Shown here one piece after another: positions 8,709 to 19,996 of a stretch of 64,000 bases of DNA. Within the stretch, counting starts at the first letter, position 1. Every line of letters starts with the position of its first letter. The translations under genes and the position numbers were made by a program. The notes below the pieces were generated by a model. The model made no database searches and was not told the origin of the DNA. It saw only the letters and a program-made list of their open reading frames with translations. The DNA lies in assembly GCA_029433415.1 (NCBI GenBank), contig JAQTIA010000003.1:434001-498000 (forward strand). Direction: 5' to 3'. The DNA is from Acetobacteraceae bacterium ESL0709. Its GTDB lineage: Bacteria; Pseudomonadota; Alphaproteobacteria; Acetobacterales; Acetobacteraceae.

Positions 8709-9833
8709 ATGAGATTTAAGGCTGAACAGGCACCTCTTTTACGTGCGCTTGCCCATATCCATGGCGTTGCTGAAAAACGCAATACAATACCCATTCTTGC
8801 CAATGTCCTGCTGAATTACGATGGCAACGTGCTCAAACTGACGGGCACGGACATGGAGATCGCCATCGTTGAGGAAATTCCAGCACCGGGAGGGGACGCT
8901 GGCTCGGTCACTGTCCCTGCTTCGGTCCTTTATGAAATTACGCGCAAGCTGGCAGGGTCTGAAGCCATTGAGTTTGAGCAGGAAGATCCTGAGAGTCCTC
9001 TGAAGCTGAAAGCCGGTCGCTTTGCCACAGAGCTGAACGTCCTGCCAGTGGATGATTTCCCTGCCATGGTAGCCGGAGAGTTACCCCATAACTTCACTCT
9101 TCCCGTGCACGTCCTGCGGACCTTGATTGACCGCACCAAATTCGCCATGTCGAACGAAGAGACGCGTTATTACCTCAACGGTATTTACTTCCACATCGGG
9201 AGCCGGGACAAGGAAAAGACTCTGCGCGCCGTTGCAACCGACGGGCATAGGCTGGCATTGTTCGATGCCGAGCTTCCCGCGGGAATCAAAACTATGCCCG
9301 GTGTGATTCTTCCCCGCAAGACGGTTGCCGAGCTGCGCAAGCTGCTGGATGAAGATGACGCTGAAGTGAATGTTGCCCTTTCTGATACGCGCATCCAGTT
9401 CAAAATCGCCTCTGTCATGCTGACCTCCAAACTGATTGACGGCACGTTCCCCGAATATGAACGTGTGATTCCACGCAATAACAAGCGCAAACTGCGCATT
9501 TCCAAACAAGCGCTCGGTGTTGCCATTGGCCGTGTTGCAGCTATCAGTCAGGAGCGCTCACGTCCTATTAAATTGTCTGTTGGACAAAATCATCTTACCT
9601 TGACTGCCACCAGCCCCGATCAAGGCATGGCGCAGGAAGAACTGGATGAAAATAGCGTGACCTATGAAGCCGAACCCTTGGAAATTGGCTTCCAGGCGCG
9701 CTATCTAACGGATATTACGGATCAAATTGACGCTGAAGCAGAGTTCTCCCTGGCTGATAGCGCGTCGCCGACCCTGATTCAGGATACACAAGAGCCTTCG
9801 GCCCTTTTTGTGCTGATGCCCATCCGGGTATAA
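8709..9833 (+). CDS. dnaN: DNA polymerase III beta sliding clamp
   Basis: DnaN forms the dimeric ring that holds DNA polymerase III on DNA. The 374-residue protein has the three-domain clamp arrangement: L-L-R-A-L-A-H-I-H-G-V-A-E-K-R-N-T-I-P-I-L-A-N near the start, the central E-E-T-R-Y-Y-L-N-G-I-Y and A-T-D-G-H-R-L-A, and the C-terminal L-F-V-L-M-P-I-R-V, which is the end of the protein-binding pocket. It lies 86 bases after dnaA and 10 bases before recF. Confidence 0.97.
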   Translation: MRFKAEQAPLLRALAHIHGVAEKRNTIPILANVLLNYDGNVLKLTGTDMEIAIVEEIPAPGGDAGSVTVPASVLYEITRKLAGSEAIEFEQEDPESPLKLKAGRFATELNVLPVDDFPAMVAGELPHNFTLPVHVLRTLIDRTKFAMSNEETRYYLNGIYFHIGSRDKEKTLRAVATDGHRLALFDAELPAGIKTMPGVILPRKTVAELRKLLDEDDAEVNVALSDTRIQFKIASVMLTSKLIDGTFPEYERVIPRNNKRKLRISKQALGVAIGRVAAISQERSRPIKLSVGQNHLTLTATSPDQGMAQEELDENSVTYEAEPLEIGFQARYLTDITDQIDAEAEFSLADSASPTLIQDTQEPSALFVLMPIRV

Positions 9834-9843
9834 GAGACCCTTA

Positions 9844-10962
9844 TTGAGGCTTGACCGTCTTACCCTGACTGATTTCCGTAATTATGAACGCTGTGTATGG
9901 GAGCCCCAAAGCACCATCGCCGTTCTTACGGGAGAAAATGGGAGCGGTAAGACGAACTTGCTTGAAGCGCTTTCTCTTCTCGCTCCCGGGAAGGGATTGC
10001 GCAATGCGCTTCCGGCTCATCTTTGCCGGGAGGGAGCCGATCTATGGGGGGTGGCTGCACAGTTCAGCGGCCAGAACCAGTCTTTCCAGCTTTCAACAGG
10101 CTTGCCATCCGTCCCATCTGATGCACATCAGCGTACCAGAAAACGGATTTTCGTTCTGGACGGCGAGACTGTGCGTAACCAAAGCATCGTTGCCTCATTA
10201 TTCCGCTGCGTCTGGCTCACACCACAAATGGACAGACTTTTTACCGAAAATGCCTCTGGCCGCCGGCGCTTTTTTGACCGGCTGGTCATGACGCTTTACC
10301 CCGATCATGCTTCCCAGATGGCCGCTCATGAACGCTCCGTCATGAGCCGTAACCGCCTTCTGTCCGACCCTCATTGCGACCCGCTTTGGCTTGATGCTGT
10401 TGAGGATTCAATAACACGTCATGCTGTCGCCGCCACAGCAGCAAGGTTGTCCTTTATTGAGCGTATGAACACCCTGTCTCTTTTTAATAAGGATTTTCCC
10501 GCTACAAATATCAGGATCCATTGTGAAATCGCGCACAGGCTCCAGCAATATCCTGCTCTTTCAGTGGAAGACTGGGTGAAAGAGAAGCTGAGGCAGGACC
10601 GCAAGAGTGATGCCCAGAAGGGCAGTACCTCTATAGGGGTTCACCGAAGCGATTTTTCCCTCCATGACCGCGCGACCAAACGCTCTGCAAGTCTTTCAAG
10701 TTCCGGTCAGCAGAAACTCATGCTTCTGGGCCTTGTTTTACATCATGCAGTTATGGTTGCCGAATTGTGGGAAGACAAACCTTTTATCCTGCTTGATGAG
10801 CCGCTCCTTCATCTGGATGATCGTAAGAGAATGGCGCTTCTCTCCAATCTTCAGGATCTGGAACATCCCGTTTTTATTACGGGAACAGAAGAAAATGACT
10901 TTTCTCTTCTGAAGGGAAAGGCAGATTTTTATAAAATCGTAAAAGGCACTATTAAGCCGTAA
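9844..10962 (+). CDS. recF: DNA replication and repair protein RecF
   Basis: RecF binds gapped DNA and helps load RecA. The 372-residue SMC-like ATPase has Walker A (G-E-N-G-S-G-K-T-N-L-L-E-A) near residues 30-42, a signature L-S-S-S-G-Q-Q-K at about 280, and Walker B (F-I-L-L-D-E-P-L-L-H-L-D) at about 315. The start is a TTG 10 bases after dnaN (R-L-D-R-L-T-L-T-D-F-R-N-Y follows, the usual RecF beginning). The stop codon lies inside a nested inverted repeat shared with the convergent gene. Confidence 0.95.
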   Translation: MRLDRLTLTDFRNYERCVWEPQSTIAVLTGENGSGKTNLLEALSLLAPGKGLRNALPAHLCREGADLWGVAAQFSGQNQSFQLSTGLPSVPSDAHQRTRKRIFVLDGETVRNQSIVASLFRCVWLTPQMDRLFTENASGRRRFFDRLVMTLYPDHASQMAAHERSVMSRNRLLSDPHCDPLWLDAVEDSITRHAVAATAARLSFIERMNTLSLFNKDFPATNIRIHCEIAHRLQQYPALSVEDWVKEKLRQDRKSDAQKGSTSIGVHRSDFSLHDRATKRSASLSSSGQQKLMLLGLVLHHAVMVAELWEDKPFILLDEPLLHLDDRKRMALLSNLQDLEHPVFITGTEENDFSLLKGKADFYKIVKGTIKP

Positions 10963-10987
10963 AACTGGCTTAATCACCCATAGTGCC
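10945..10987. terminator. Nested inverted repeat between convergent recF and HicB-like gene
   Basis: An outer 8-bp perfect pair GGCACTAT / ATAGTGCC (10945-10952 and 10980-10987) encloses an inner 8-bp pair ATTAAGCC / GGCTTAAT (10951-10958 and 10967-10974); the two share two bases, so they are partly alternative foldings. The structure covers both stop codons. There is no long T run on either side, so a role as a bidirectional terminator or mRNA 3'-end stabiliser is inferred. Confidence 0.5.
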
Positions 10988-11335
10988 CCCAGTAAATTCC
11001 GGCCATTTTTCAAGTTCCTGTTCTATCAAACCTTTTACCCAGTGACTGATGCTTATATTTTCGTAAGAAGCGATCATCCCGACCGTCTTCAGAAAGTCAT
11101 GGTTGCAACGGACAAGTATTTTCTTCTGAGCATATCCCGTTGGCAAAGGCTCTTTATTGTCATGAGTTTGTAGATAATGCTCAACTGTCCTGGCCATAGC
11201 CGCTTCAAGATCATCCTTATGATGAGTTCTGAAAATAAAGCGTTCCTCAGTCCCCAGAAGCCTGCCAATATAGAGCTGCTCCTCGTCAATGTGGGTAATG
11301 CGGGCATAAAACTCCCGATAGCGCATAATCCTCAT
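10970..11335 (-). CDS. HicB-like antitoxin family protein (orphan)
   Basis: The 121-residue product resembles the HicB family: an N-terminal partial RNase H-like part (M-R-Y-R-E-F-Y-A-R-I-T-H-I-D-E-E and a G-R-L-L-G-T segment, then a D-D-L-E-A-A-M-A-R-T-V-E-H-Y-L helix) and a C-terminal ribbon-helix-helix-like part (K-K-I-L-V-R-C, then I-S-I-S-H-W-V-K-G-L-I-E-Q-E-L). HicB normally neutralises the HicA RNA-cleaving toxin and represses its own operon, but no HicA-like small gene is adjacent. The ATG at 11335 has AAAGGAC upstream; an earlier in-frame start would add 24 residues. It converges on recF with 7 bases between stops. Confidence 0.6.
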   Translation of the reverse strand: MRIMRYREFYARITHIDEEQLYIGRLLGTEERFIFRTHHKDDLEAAMARTVEHYLQTHDNKEPLPTGYAQKKILVRCNHDFLKTVGMIASYENISISHWVKGLIEQELEKWPEFTGGTMGD

Positions 11336-11954
11336 GATTTTGCGTCCTTTTTTTTCTGTCTCTGCAAGATAATTATTATTCCGTAATGAATAGAAAAGGA
11401 ACAGCAAACTCAGACCATAGGAACAGACAAAAAGCCCAAGCCCCTATGGCCCAATAAAGCCGACCAACCCTTCTCTTATCCGGAAGTTTTACGTCATGAG
11501 AGGCATTTTTTGCCTGAGACAGCACGTCCCCAGACAAAAGAGAGGAGATAACAACCTGAAAACATAACCCCTGATGCCCCACGCCCTGACAGAAGCAGCC
11601 CTCCCGTACGAAGGGAAGGGGATCACGGCATATGCCCTTTCAGAACAGGAAGCAAGGGCAGGCCAAAATGCCTTTTGAAATGGGAAAATGGAGAGCAGGG
11701 TACAGCGATATTGCGCGCATCCCAGAGCCTTCAAGACACTGGAAGAGACGTTAGTAAACGTGCTAACGCGAGAGTCAGCCATGATCGTTCCTTTCTTGGT
11801 TAAAGGAATATTTGTGGTCAGGATCATTGAGGTGGCTTCAACACCTCTTTGATCCGCCCCGACGTTACCCCTTTCATTCAAAATCGGTCAAGCTGTTTTT
11901 TTGCTGATGTTATTTCATTGCGATAACAGAATAAAATAACAGGGCGGCGCTTAT
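11336..11954. other. Gene-poor stretch between HicB-like gene and secreted repeat protein
   Basis: No convincing gene was recognised here. On the minus strand an open frame at 11376-11582 (68 codons) ends in a hydrophobic segment rich in Trp and Phe and could encode a small single-span membrane protein, but it has no clear ribosome-binding site. A second minus-strand frame at 11489-11881 overlaps it out of register and has no recognisable feature. The stretch could hold decayed coding sequence. Confidence 0.4.
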
Positions 11955-12914
11955 TTAATGATGGTCATGAAGAATCATAAGGGCACCAAGGGCCTTATCC
12001 CCCGCAGGAACCTTGCCCAGATTCTGTGAGCCACTACTAACCGAGCCATCGCTCCCGACTTCTCCAATCTGATGACCATTGGAATCGAGAACCCTATCGG
12101 AGCCATCAAAAGACGCGACAACTTTGCCATTATTGTCGCGAATACCCTGTGAATCAATAGTGCCTGCCTGATGTCCATAAGAATCCAGAATTCTGCCATT
12201 CTGGGTATCAACGGTCCCTAATGTTCCACCTGTATTACTGTAAACCCTACCCTGAGAATCAACCGTTGCTACTTCACTCCCATTATGGGTAATGGCATTC
12301 GGATTGGTATTTGAAACGGTAGCTGGCTTATTGTTGCTGTCAGAACTGTCATGCGATGAGCTACTGGAGGAATCACTGTTTGTCGGAGGGTCTAACGGTC
12401 TTAAGGGATATATTTTCCTGTGCTTAAGCTCTTCCGGATTAATAGGAAAAAAGTCTTGCCGCCACCCGCAACGTGGGTCCATTGAACAGAGCGTCACCAG
12501 ATAAAGCGCGGTCGCTCCTTCATCATCCACGTCTATTTGTCCCGCCAGATTACTATTTGCGGCATCAAATTGATCTTGGTTTATCAGGCCTATAGTGGAA
12601 GAATCAGAAGCCAGCCTCACATAACCGCTCAAAAACACATGGGCAACGATCCTGTCGCCACTCATGACGTTACCCCGTTCATCATCGTAATAAAGCCCCT
12701 CGCTGATATCCCCCAGCGGAAGAGGTTTCCAGCCAGGAACCTGCATCTGCCCTTTAAGAGGACTACTCCATCGCTCATGCACAACCTTGCCGGTCTCTGC
12801 ATCAATGATCTGTGTTGAACCGGGAGGCCTTATATAACCGGCATAAGATTGTTCGGTCATACCAACCGAAAGAAGCAGAAACCCTGCATGCATAAAGGAA
12901 AAAGGGAATTTCAT
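11955..12914 (-). CDS. Secreted protein of unknown function with C-terminal short repeats
   Basis: No family was recognised. The 319-residue product begins with a signal peptide (M-K-F-P-F-S-F then a hydrophobic stretch ending near S-Y-A-G). Residues about 30-180 form a predicted globular part with G-L-Y-Y-D-D-E-R-G-N-V and a Cys-containing L-C-S-M-D-P-R-C-G-W. A Ser/Asp-rich linker (about 181-194) leads to about five imperfect 17-18-residue repeats (about 211-301) of the pattern G-x-x-x-G-T-V-D-S-Q-G-R-V-x-D-S-N, which look like beta-strand/turn repeats. The protein ends H-D-H-H. The start at 12914 places the signal peptide at the N-terminus; earlier in-frame starts exist. It probably acts in the periplasm or outside the cell. 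Confidence 0.6.
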   Translation of the reverse strand: MKFPFSFMHAGFLLLSVGMTEQSYAGYIRPPGSTQIIDAETGKVVHERWSSPLKGQMQVPGWKPLPLGDISEGLYYDDERGNVMSGDRIVAHVFLSGYVRLASDSSTIGLINQDQFDAANSNLAGQIDVDDEGATALYLVTLCSMDPRCGWRQDFFPINPEELKHRKIYPLRPLDPPTNSDSSSSSSHDSSDSNNKPATVSNTNPNAITHNGSEVATVDSQGRVYSNTGGTLGTVDTQNGRILDSYGHQAGTIDSQGIRDNNGKVVASFDGSDRVLDSNGHQIGEVGSDGSVSSGSQNLGKVPAGDKALGALMILHDHH

Positions 12915-13133
12915 GGTTATTCTCAATAATGCGTTCATAATAAGTAGATATTTTATCATGATTACGCGAAAAGACATCAGGATATTTCTATATTTTCCGT
13001 AAGGTGCACCTGAAACGACAAGGAATAGCTGGCACTCTCGAAATCTTCCGGGAAATATATCCCAATATTAAGGACGGATAAGGAAGGTCTCCCTTATCCG
13101 CCCTTAAAGGACTAATATTTTCAGCACAGAATG

Positions 13134-14699
13134 TCAGTCAGCAATAAACTTCTCTGAAAGACCGCTGCGCTCAGACCAGAAATAGACCAGAAGGCCATTT
13201 GCAACAGCGAACAGATCCGTCAATGCAACACCGATAAAGTGATGGCCGTCAAAAGCGCCAGCCCATGAAATCAGAGACATGGCCGTAAAATAGAACAGCA
13301 TCCAGCCAGAATGTCGAAGATCCTCGCGCCACTGGCCAGAACAGCGCATGTTACGACTTGCGATCAGAACCACCTGGAGAACGATCAAAATGGGCATCAA
13401 CCACTTCAATGTATTCCAACCTGTCCATAATACAATCAGGGTCGCGATGATAAAGGCACCCGGAGCAATCAGCCAAAAGCCTCGCAGGCGAAAAGGTCGC
13501 TCCAGCTCAGGATGACTCCATCTCAAGGAAGCCGCACTGGTCGGAGCCAGAGCATAGCTCATCATGAGGGAGGCTGAGACGACGGTAATCAGAGCTTCCC
13601 ATGACGGGAAAGGCAGCGTCCAGAACAAAGCCAGCACGAAGGACAGATTCAGTCCCTGTTCAGGAACACCTGTATCCTTGCGGACCTGACGGAAACACTT
13701 CGGCAACGTGCCACTCTTCGCCCAGGCATAAATCACACGTGGCAAGGCTGAAACATAAATATTGGCCGTCCCCGTCGGTGACAATACAGCGTCAATCACA
13801 ACAACAGCTGCCAGAAATCCCAGCCCCAGCATGATGGCAATATCATGAAAAGGCAATGGCAAGCGTGCGGCAATGCCCGTCCAGCCCTGAGCAAGAAATC
13901 CTTCAGGCAGACTGCCAATGAAAGCAGCTTGCAGAAGCATATAAACCAGAGTGGAAAGGGAAATGGAGACGAGCAAGGCGATAGGCAATGTACGTTGCGG
14001 GTTGCGTACTTCTCCAGCAACAGACAAAATAGGCGTCAGTCCCAGATAGGCAAAGATAATACCACCTGTGGAGATAGCCGTCTGCACACCGGAAAAGCCA
14101 TGGGGAATAAAGCCATGTGAGATGAAATTAAAAGGCCTCAGCCGTGAAAGCAGCAACACAATCACCAGAGCCGGCACACAGAATTTGAAAAATGTGACGA
14201 TATTGTTCACAAAGGCGAAAGTCGCGATCCCACGGCGATTAATGACATACAAGGCAACAAGAACAAGGGCCTGAACGAGCCAACCTGTCAAGGTTGGATT
14301 ACCAGCGGCATCATGCGTCAGTCCCGGTATCCAGGCGCCTGCATATTGTCTGGCAGCCACGATTTCAATTGAAATCAGGCTGGAGAAGGCAATAGTTGTA
14401 ATAACACCAATCAGGAAGCCGGCAATCGGGCCATGAGAAAGTTCCGGGTAACGAACAATTGCCCCAGGTATAGGCAGTGCTGCGCCCAATTCGCAGAATA
14501 CCAACCCAAGAAGCATGACCGCGACGCCTCCCACAGCCCAGGAAATGAGGCTGGAAGGACCTGCAATATCGCCCACATGAGCCGCAGCAAACAGCCATCC
14601 TGAACCAAAAATACAGCCAAACCCTATCATTGTAAGGTCGAAGATTCCAAGGCGGCGCTGGAAACCCTCTGTCGTTGTCGACGCTTTCCTCATACTCAT
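13134..14699 (-). CDS. APC-superfamily amino acid permease
   Basis: The protein is a 521-residue inner-membrane transporter with about 12-14 hydrophobic segments and APC signatures near the N-terminus (M-I-G-F-G-C-I-F-G-S-G-W-L, the helix-1 break that binds the substrate amino group, and E-L-G-A-A-L-P). It lies 31 bases downstream of a D-amino acid dehydrogenase-like gene on the same strand, with a 4-hydroxyproline epimerase-like gene divergent beyond that, so hydroxyproline or a related imino acid is a plausible substrate. The ATG at 14699 was preferred because AGAGG sits 10 bases upstream; an in-frame TTG lies 9 bases earlier. Confidence 0.8.
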   Translation of the reverse strand: MSMRKASTTTEGFQRRLGIFDLTMIGFGCIFGSGWLFAAAHVGDIAGPSSLISWAVGGVAVMLLGLVFCELGAALPIPGAIVRYPELSHGPIAGFLIGVITTIAFSSLISIEIVAARQYAGAWIPGLTHDAAGNPTLTGWLVQALVLVALYVINRRGIATFAFVNNIVTFFKFCVPALVIVLLLSRLRPFNFISHGFIPHGFSGVQTAISTGGIIFAYLGLTPILSVAGEVRNPQRTLPIALLVSISLSTLVYMLLQAAFIGSLPEGFLAQGWTGIAARLPLPFHDIAIMLGLGFLAAVVVIDAVLSPTGTANIYVSALPRVIYAWAKSGTLPKCFRQVRKDTGVPEQGLNLSFVLALFWTLPFPSWEALITVVSASLMMSYALAPTSAASLRWSHPELERPFRLRGFWLIAPGAFIIATLIVLWTGWNTLKWLMPILIVLQVVLIASRNMRCSGQWREDLRHSGWMLFYFTAMSLISWAGAFDGHHFIGVALTDLFAVANGLLVYFWSERSGLSEKFIAD

Positions 14700-14729
14700 C
14701 ACACTCAATCCTCTCTGACTAACGAGAGA

Positions 14730-15983
14730 CTATACTGTTCTTATTCCGAAACGATCTGGAGACAGTGCTTCAGGAAGAAGATCTCCTTTCAAAAGGAGGG
14801 ACGTCATGCGCTCGGCCGTAGTCGGCGCAAGGGTCAAACCAAGATGGTTATGACCAAAAGCAGCAAAAACGTGTGGCATACCGGCAATACCGCCCATCAT
14901 GGGCAAGTAATCAGGCAAGGTTGGACGTGACCCATGCCAGCGGGAAAAAGATGACGCCACAGGCAACCCCAGAGAACGCACCTGATGCTCAAGATGGACC
15001 CATTTACGGGCATCTGGCGGAGCCTCTGCTCTGGTAAATTCCACAAAAGACGTTGCTCTCAGACGCTTGCCAAAACATGTCACCACCATGGAGCGATCTT
15101 CAAAGACGAGGTTCGGCAAGGTATAGGCCCCACCATGATCCCACTCAATATGATATCCACGCTCTGCGATTATCGGAATCTTCAACCCTGTCAGAATTCG
15201 TCCAGACGTTACGCCTCCGGCAAGAATGACGTCATCGGCGCGAAGCTGCCCTTCAGAAGTAGAGACCGAAACACCCCGTTCATCTGGAGCAATTCTTGTC
15301 GCCGTTCCATCACGCCAAATCCCACCCATTTCCCTGAAGCGACGTGCCAGTTGCACCAGAACGTCAGAAGGGGACGTCACATGTGCCGTTTCATCGTAAT
15401 AAACACCTGCAACTATTGACATATTGAGCGCAGAGGTAATGGCATGACATTCATCTGCCGTCATTGGACGCGCTGTGACAGCCCCGTAATTGGCGCGTAG
15501 CGCTGTTTCAGCACGCTGGGCAGAATCCTTGCCTTCCCATATTTTTTTTGTCCCATCCCTGACGAGCACTGATTTCCCGCCTTCTCCCTCTGAAAGACAC
15601 TGATCAAGTCTTTCCCATGCGGCAAGAGCGTCACTCTGAAGCCAACGCAAAGCCTTACTTCCCCGCGCTGCCTGACCAGGGAAACAGGCACGCAAAAAAC
15701 GTACCGACCATGGAAGCCAGACCCCGATATCGCGAAAATTGAGCGATATCGGTCCTTTAGGAAAAAGCATGAACGGCATGGAAGCCAACATCGACCATTG
15801 CGACAAGGGGTCCACCTGCTCGGTCGCAATATGTCCGGCGTTTCCATAAGAGGCCGGATATTCGTCAGGTATTGCCAGAAGTGTCACAGTAACACCCTGC
15901 CGACGGAGGGAGAGTGCGCAGCAACGCGCCACGACACCTCCGCCAATCACAATCACAGATCTGTTGCTGAGTCGCGAATCCAT
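14730..15983 (-). CDS. FAD-dependent D-amino acid dehydrogenase (DadA-like; candidate D-hydroxyproline dehydrogenase)
   Basis: The 417-residue product begins with an FAD-binding G-G-G-V-V-A-R-C-C-A-L-S-L motif and belongs to the DAO/DadA flavoprotein family: Y-G-N-A-G-H-I-A-T follows near residue 45, and a C-terminal G-H-N-H-L-G-L-T-L-A-P segment binds the flavin. Such enzymes oxidise D-amino acids and pass electrons to the respiratory chain. Because the divergent neighbour is a hydroxyproline epimerase, the most likely substrate is cis-4-hydroxy-D-proline, with D-proline or other D-amino acids as alternatives. The downstream permease is probably co-transcribed. Confidence 0.8.
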   Translation of the reverse strand: MDSRLSNRSVIVIGGGVVARCCALSLRRQGVTVTLLAIPDEYPASYGNAGHIATEQVDPLSQWSMLASMPFMLFPKGPISLNFRDIGVWLPWSVRFLRACFPGQAARGSKALRWLQSDALAAWERLDQCLSEGEGGKSVLVRDGTKKIWEGKDSAQRAETALRANYGAVTARPMTADECHAITSALNMSIVAGVYYDETAHVTSPSDVLVQLARRFREMGGIWRDGTATRIAPDERGVSVSTSEGQLRADDVILAGGVTSGRILTGLKIPIIAERGYHIEWDHGGAYTLPNLVFEDRSMVVTCFGKRLRATSFVEFTRAEAPPDARKWVHLEHQVRSLGLPVASSFSRWHGSRPTLPDYLPMMGGIAGMPHVFAAFGHNHLGLTLAPTTAERMTSLLLKGDLLPEALSPDRFGIRTV

Positions 15984-16013
15984 TTTTCCGCATTCCCCAA
16001 AGCATTAACTTCC

Positions 16014-16045
16014 TGTATACATATATATAGTAGATATGAATCTAC
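16014..16045. promoter_or_regulatory. Operator-like palindromes between divergent dehydrogenase and epimerase genes
   Basis: The palindrome TGTATACA (16014-16021) resembles half-site patterns bound by GntR-type regulators. Nine bases later a perfect hairpin GTAGAT / ATCTAC with a 4-base loop occupies 16030-16045. Both lie in the AT-rich 216-base intergenic region that would hold the divergent promoters. No regulator gene is present nearby, so the binding factor is unknown. Confidence 0.4.
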
Positions 16046-16199
16046 AATGTAAAATATATGTTACTACTTGTTCACAGTGAGTTGAGTGCTCACCCTCGGA
16101 AAAAATACTAGAATTTCCAGAGATCCCTGGTGATGAGCCTGGTCACACTCTGGAATAAGCCTGGTAAATCTTCTCCAGGGCGAGCGATAAGGAGCTTTT

Positions 16200-17207
16200 A
16201 TGCGCCACACTTTTTTCTGCATTGACGGTCATACAGCGGGTAATCCCGTCCGCCTTGTTGCCGGTGGGGCCCCTCTGCTGGTCGGCAAGACCATGGGCGA
16301 GAAACGTCTCGATTTTCTTGCACGGTTTGACTGGATCAGGACTGGACTTTGTTTCGAGCCGCGCGGCCACTCCATGATGTCGGGCGGATTCATATACCCC
16401 CCAATGCGCGAGGATAGTGATGGCGGCATCTTGTTTATCGAAACATCCGGCTGTCTGCCCATGTGCGGTCATGGGACCATCGGTCTTGTTACATTCGCAC
16501 TTGAACATGGCTACCTGACACCACGGACGCCGGGGAAATTACGTCTTGAAGTTCCTGCCGGCATGATTGACATCAATTATACCGAAGAGGCTGGTCGTGT
16601 AACGGCCGTGCAGATCAGGAATATTCCCTCCTATGTCGCCAAGACTGGTATTGAGATTACCGTACCAGGGATTGGCCCCCTTACTATTGATGTCGCCTAT
16701 GGCGGTAATTATTACGCCATTATCGAACCTCAGGGAGCCTATAAAGGGTTGGATGAGCTGGGAGCCGCGCGCATCCTTGAACTCAGCCCTTTGATAAGGA
16801 AGGCGGTCAGGGAAAAATACCACCCTGTCCACCCACTTGATCCAGCCATTAACGGAGTGAGCCATGTTCTGTGGGCAGACAAGGATGTCACAGCCAAGGC
16901 AGGACGTAATGCCGTCTTCTATGGTGATCATGCCATTGACCGCAGTCCGTGCGGCACAGGCACATCAGCGCGCCTTGCCCATCTCCACCATAAAGGACTT
17001 CTGAAAGTTGGTGATTCCTTCATCCATGAAAGTTACATCCACAGTCGTTTCAAGGGCACCATAGAGAGCGAGACCGTTCTGGAAGGTAAAAATGGCCCCA
17101 TCACGGCCATCATTCCACTAATTGAAGGACGTGCTGTTTCTACAGGTTTTAATACGATCTGGATCGATCCTGAAGATGTCTTCCAATATGGTTTTCAGGT
17201 CTCGTAA
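16200..17207 (+). CDS. 4-hydroxyproline 2-epimerase / proline racemase family
   Basis: Members interconvert trans-4-hydroxy-L-proline and cis-4-hydroxy-D-proline by a two-base mechanism. Both catalytic cysteines are visible: M-C-G-H-G-T (Cys at about 89) and D-R-S-P-C-G-T-G-T (Cys at about 251, with the conserved Asp four residues earlier). A Thr at the second site would have indicated a trans-3-hydroxyproline dehydratase. The protein is 335 residues, the normal length, and has a strong AAGGAG ribosome-binding site. With the divergent FAD dehydrogenase and permease it forms the first steps of hydroxyproline use; later pathway enzymes (deaminase, semialdehyde dehydrogenase) are not in the window. 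Confidence 0.88.
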   Translation: MRHTFFCIDGHTAGNPVRLVAGGAPLLVGKTMGEKRLDFLARFDWIRTGLCFEPRGHSMMSGGFIYPPMREDSDGGILFIETSGCLPMCGHGTIGLVTFALEHGYLTPRTPGKLRLEVPAGMIDINYTEEAGRVTAVQIRNIPSYVAKTGIEITVPGIGPLTIDVAYGGNYYAIIEPQGAYKGLDELGAARILELSPLIRKAVREKYHPVHPLDPAINGVSHVLWADKDVTAKAGRNAVFYGDHAIDRSPCGTGTSARLAHLHHKGLLKVGDSFIHESYIHSRFKGTIESETVLEGKNGPITAIIPLIEGRAVSTGFNTIWIDPEDVFQYGFQVS

Positions 17208-19971
<2,764 letters not shown>

Positions 19972-19996
19972 GAAGCTGTCTCTCACTCGCCAGATT

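Noticed and set aside
11376-11582. Possible 68-residue small membrane protein
   Set aside because: The hydrophobic C-terminus is suggestive, but there is no clear ribosome-binding site and another frame overlaps; kept only as a remark in the intergenic entry.
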